From positions 10,367,001 through 10,431,000 of the forward strand of contig NZ_CP095481.1 of the NCBI RefSeq assembly GCF_023023025.1: a stretch of DNA of 64,000 nucleotides, in the 5' to 3' direction. Made by a program: the position numbers and the translations under genes. This stretch comes from Amycolatopsis sp. WQ 127309 (lineage in GTDB: Bacteria > Actinomycetota > Actinomycetes > Mycobacteriales > Pseudonocardiaceae). The notes below the pieces were generated by a model. It worked only from the letters and a program-made list of their open reading frames with translations. It was not told where the DNA came from and did not search any database. Shown here piece after piece: positions 61,834 through 64,000 of this stretch. The number at the start of each line of letters is the position of its first letter. The stretch's first letter is position 1.

Positions 61834-62028
61834 GTGCCTCGTCGTCGTGTGCCCGAACCCGCCACCGGCGGCACCGCCGGGCGGGTCTTCCTCCCGGTGA
61901 TGCTGGTCCTCTTCGGCCTGGGCACGGCCGTGGCCATGGTCCTGGTCCTGGTCCTGGTCCTGGTCCTGGTCCTCCAGATCACTGTCCACATCCCCCGAAA
62001 TCCCTCCACAACCCCGCATCTTTCGTAG
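61834..62028 (+). CDS. Small single-span membrane protein with a repeat-encoded helix
   Basis: 64 residues from a GTG behind GGAGGG. The membrane helix is VFLPVMLVLFGLGTAVAMVL, extended by a run of Leu-Val pairs encoded by six TGGTCC repeats (61937-61972). Short tails. No family is recognised. Confidence 0.5.
   Translation: MPRRRVPEPATGGTAGRVFLPVMLVLFGLGTAVAMVLVLVLVLVLVLQITVHIPRNPSTTPHLS
61937..61972 (+). repeat. Hexanucleotide tandem repeat (TGGTCC)x6
   Basis: Six perfect 6-bp units inside a small open frame. A change in copy number would lengthen or shorten the Leu-Val helix without shifting the frame. Confidence 0.85.
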
Positions 62029-62306
62029 CGAAAGTGGCGTCCTGGGGGGCCTGGCCGACGAAATCGGCCACGGCGGCGAGACGTCGCCGTGGCTCGTGCT
62101 GGCGTTGCTGGCCTCCGCGGTGCAGCTGGCCGGCGTGGTCGCCGTCGGCTTCCGGCGGCGCTGGGGGCGCGAAGGTGTTCGCCGGGGTGCTACTGGACCT
62201 CAGGCAGGTGACCGGCGCGAGCGCGCTGCTGATCATCGGGAAGATCGTCGTGGCCGGCCTGCTCGCCGCCGCGATCCTCCTCCGCTGGGACGACCTGGCC
62301 GAGTGA
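62021..62306 (+). pseudogene. Two-helix membrane protein with a one-base frameshift
   Basis: One frame gives LADEIGHGGETSPWLVLALL and ASAVQLAGVVAVGFRRRWG. After the G-run at 62163-62167 the next frame gives AKVFAGVLLDLRQVTGASAL followed by LIIGKIVVAGLLAAAILLRW. One extra G would join them into a sensible protein of about 90 residues with two membrane helices. It is a frameshifted gene or a sequencing error; the true start is not clear. Confidence 0.5.
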
Positions 62307-62696
62307 CGCGCGGCGCGCCCACGGCCGGGCCTCGCGCCAGGCCAGGTACCCGGCGAAGATCGCGGCGGTGCCGCGCGCCTCGGAACGCGTCTCGAGGAAC
62401 TCGTCCAGCAACGTGAAGAGCAGGTCGACCGCGAGCTGACGGCCGTCCCCCGCCGCTTCGTCGTGCCACCCCGACGTGCGGCCGGGGAAGGCCAGGTACA
62501 GCACCAGCGACGTCCAGGTCAGGTTGCCGCCGGTGCCGACCCGGGGCACGAGCGACTCCTTGAAGCCGGTCAGCAGCCCGCCGTCGTTGCCCGCGTCCAC
62601 ACCGAGCAGGTACGTGCAGTAGTCGTGGTAGCTGCCGTCCAATCCGTACAGCTGCGGACGCCGGTGGATGTCGGCGAAGTGCTTCCGGTGGTCCAC
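62190..62696 (-). CDS. Hypothetical actinobacterial protein
   Basis: 168 residues from a GTG with GAGGAGG upstream. MDHRKHFADIHRRPQLYGLD, SYHDYCTYLLGVDAGNDGGL and FKESLVPRVGTGGNLTWTSL are clearly protein-like, then LAVDLLFTLLDEFLETRSEA. No family name is known to me. The last about 35 residues overlap the plus-strand frameshifted gene and look less natural, so the true end may be earlier in relatives. Confidence 0.72.
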   Translation of the reverse strand: MDHRKHFADIHRRPQLYGLDGSYHDYCTYLLGVDAGNDGGLLTGFKESLVPRVGTGGNLTWTSLVLYLAFPGRTSGWHDEAAGDGRQLAVDLLFTLLDEFLETRSEARGTAAIFAGYLAWREARPWARRASLGQVVPAEEDRGGEQAGHDDLPDDQQRARAGHLPEVQ

Positions 62697-62828
62697 GGTC
62701 CTCCTCGCGAGCGCTCGGTTCAGCGTAGTCCTTGACGAACCGCGCACCGCCTCCTTAGGTTGTCGGTCATAGGACGTCGGACATCCCATGTCCTACCACT
62801 CCATCCCCTCAGCGAGGAGGCGGAACCG

Positions 62829-64000
62829 GTGTCATCGAAACGCCGAGCGGGCGCGATCCTGCTGGCCGCGGCCGTGGTCTGGCTGCCCTTCACCCGGGCG
62901 GCCTCGGCCGCCGACCGAGGATGCGCGTCCTCGGTGCCGTTCACCTCCGGCACCGAGGGATACGACACCTTCCGGATCCCCGCGGTGGTGCGCGCCGCGA
63001 ACGGGTCGCTGGTGGCGTTCGCCGAAGGCCGGCGCGACTCGGCCGGCGACTCCGGCGCCATCCGGACGGTGTCCCGCTCGTCGCGCGACGGCGGCTGCAC
63101 CTGGGGCCCGCTCGCCGTGGTGACCACCAACGGCGACGCCACCGCGGGCAACCCGACGCCGGTGCTGGCCCGCAACGGCGACCTCGTCCTCCTGACCGTC
63201 CACAACGGACTCGTCTCGGAGAAGCAGATCATGACCGGCGCGGCGTCGGAGCAGGACACCCGCCGGGTGTTCGTCCAGCGCAGCGGCGACAACGGCCGCA
63301 CCTGGAGCGCCGCGCGCGACATCACCGCGGACACGAAACGGCCCGGCTGGCGGTGGTACGCCACCGGTCCCGGGCACGCCACGCTGCTGCGGCACGGCCC
63401 GCACGCGGGCCGGATCGTCGTGCCCGCCAACCATTCCAGCTCGCCGCCGGCCGGCTCGGCCGACGTCGGCACCGAGGCGAAGTACTACGGCGGCCACGAC
63501 CTCTACAGCGACGACGACGGCCGCACCTGGCACATCGGCTTCACCGACGACCGCACCGACGGCGTCGTCGCCGCGAACGAGACCTCGGCGACGGAACTGC
63601 CCGACGGCACGCTCTACTTCTCCAGCCGCAACCAGGGTTCCGCGGCCGAGCACCGGGTCGACGGCTACAGCGTGGACGGCGGCAAGACGCTCGTGCGGCC
63701 GTACCGGGCGCAGCCGGCGCTGTCCGGGACGAAGGTCGAGGGCAGCGTGCTGCAGACGACGATCCCGTGGCTGCTGCTGTACTCCGGCCCCTCCGACCCC
63801 GCGACGCGCGCGGTGATGCAGCTGCGGCTGAGCACCGACCGCGGGCGCACCTGGATCCCGGGCCGGACGCTGACCACCGGGCCCGCGGCGTACTCCGACC
63901 TCGTGCAGGCCGACCCGCTCACCGCCGGGCTGCTCTACGAGACCGGCACGGCCGGCCCGTACGAAACCATTGTGTTCCACCGCATCCCGCTCACCCGGGT
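62829..64000 (+). CDS. Secreted exo-alpha-sialidase (3' end beyond window)
   Basis: At least 390 residues. A signal peptide (1-27) precedes a six-bladed propeller with YDTFRIPAVVRAANGSLVAF (the FRIP motif with catalytic Arg), ADHRGCAS-type start, and Asp-boxes SRDGGCTWG, SGDNGRTWS, SDDDGRTWH and STDRGRTWI. TKVEGSVLQTT and YSDLVQADPL supply the nucleophile-pair Glu/Tyr regions. It hydrolyses terminal sialic acid outside the cell. AGGAGGCGG precedes the GTG. The reading frame is still open at base 64000, a few residues from the expected end. Confidence 0.92.
   Translation, partial: MSSKRRAGAILLAAAVVWLPFTRAASAADRGCASSVPFTSGTEGYDTFRIPAVVRAANGSLVAFAEGRRDSAGDSGAIRTVSRSSRDGGCTWGPLAVVTTNGDATAGNPTPVLARNGDLVLLTVHNGLVSEKQIMTGAASEQDTRRVFVQRSGDNGRTWSAARDITADTKRPGWRWYATGPGHATLLRHGPHAGRIVVPANHSSSPPAGSADVGTEAKYYGGHDLYSDDDGRTWHIGFTDDRTDGVVAANETSATELPDGTLYFSSRNQGSAAEHRVDGYSVDGGKTLVRPYRAQPALSGTKVEGSVLQTTIPWLLLYSGPSDPATRAVMQLRLSTDRGRTWIPGRTLTTGPAAYSDLVQADPLTAGLLYETGTAGPYETIVFHRIPLTR

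Noticed and set aside
61937..61972. CRISPR-like repeat
   Set aside because: The units are 6 bp without spacers; it is a simple tandem repeat.

Overview
The window is 64 kb of very GC-rich DNA with short or overlapping intergenic junctions, many GTG starts and strong Shine-Dalgarno sequences. It carries Tat substrates, an HU protein with a long Lys/Ala-rich tail, a SigK/RskA pair, a DipZ protein, fasciclin lipoproteins, an IniB-like protein and several regulators with actinobacterial architectures. I infer a chromosomal segment of a filamentous soil actinomycete, most likely of the Pseudonocardiaceae (Amycolatopsis-like). No rRNA, tRNA, CRISPR array, intact insertion sequence or replication origin was recognised.

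Layout. 1-5.0 kb: LysR regulator with a divergent CocE-type hydrolase and SnoaL-like protein, then an SDR and an AraC regulator. 5.1-5.8 kb: remnant of a mobile-element-type accessory gene. 5.8-8.5 kb: hupB, a formaldehyde-type zinc dehydrogenase and a PPOX stress protein. 9-12.1 kb: two divergent GAF-LytTR regulators. 12.1-20.7 kb: a quinoprotein block on the minus strand (pqqB-C-D-E-A, MntP-like exporter, KatG, a PQQ-associated cupredoxin-like protein, and a PQQ alcohol dehydrogenase with the Asp-x-Asp lanthanide signature). 20.8-24.6 kb: DUF1232 protein, class F sortase, two ferritin-like surface proteins and an orphan ECF sigma factor. 24.6-29.4 kb: a translationally coupled DUF4331-TPR-NicO-lipoprotein metal-handling operon, followed by a collapsed NicT nickel transporter. 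30-40.3 kb: a SigK island (fasciclin lipoprotein, membrane molybdopterin oxidoreductase, sigK-rskA, GAF-PP2C phosphatase, trxA with a collapsed trxB, dipZ, second fasciclin lipoprotein). 40.6-46.1 kb: LuxR/ATPase regulator, IniB-like repeat protein, Tat-exported ferritin-like protein and TatB. 46.2-57.7 kb: anti-sigma kinase, DHFR-like reductase, TetR/MFS/USP cluster, TetR-DUF3237-esterase operon, HEAT and MerR-HEAT pair, and a PP2C/histidine kinase/response regulator operon. 57.7-64 kb: SDR with divergent LysR, a secreted glycosidase with CBM2, small membrane proteins and a secreted sialidase that runs off the end.

The most coherent systems are the following. (1) The SigK island: four start regions share a promoter-like motif (about CAATMC, 15-16 bases, CCGAAY). 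This ties sigK-rskA, the molybdenum enzyme and both fasciclin lipoproteins together. The mature parts of the two fasciclin proteins are identical although their signal peptides have diverged, and the genes lie as inverted copies around the island. (2) The PQQ block: cofactor synthesis, a probable lanthanide-type alcohol dehydrogenase without a signal peptide, its small partner and a catalase-peroxidase lie together, next to candidate GAF-LytTR regulators and a formaldehyde-type dehydrogenase. (3) The DUF4331-TPR-NicO-lipoprotein operon. Several genes are visibly decaying (trxB, a NicT permease, a transposon-type accessory gene, a tandem-duplicated LysR tail), so the region is still being remodelled.
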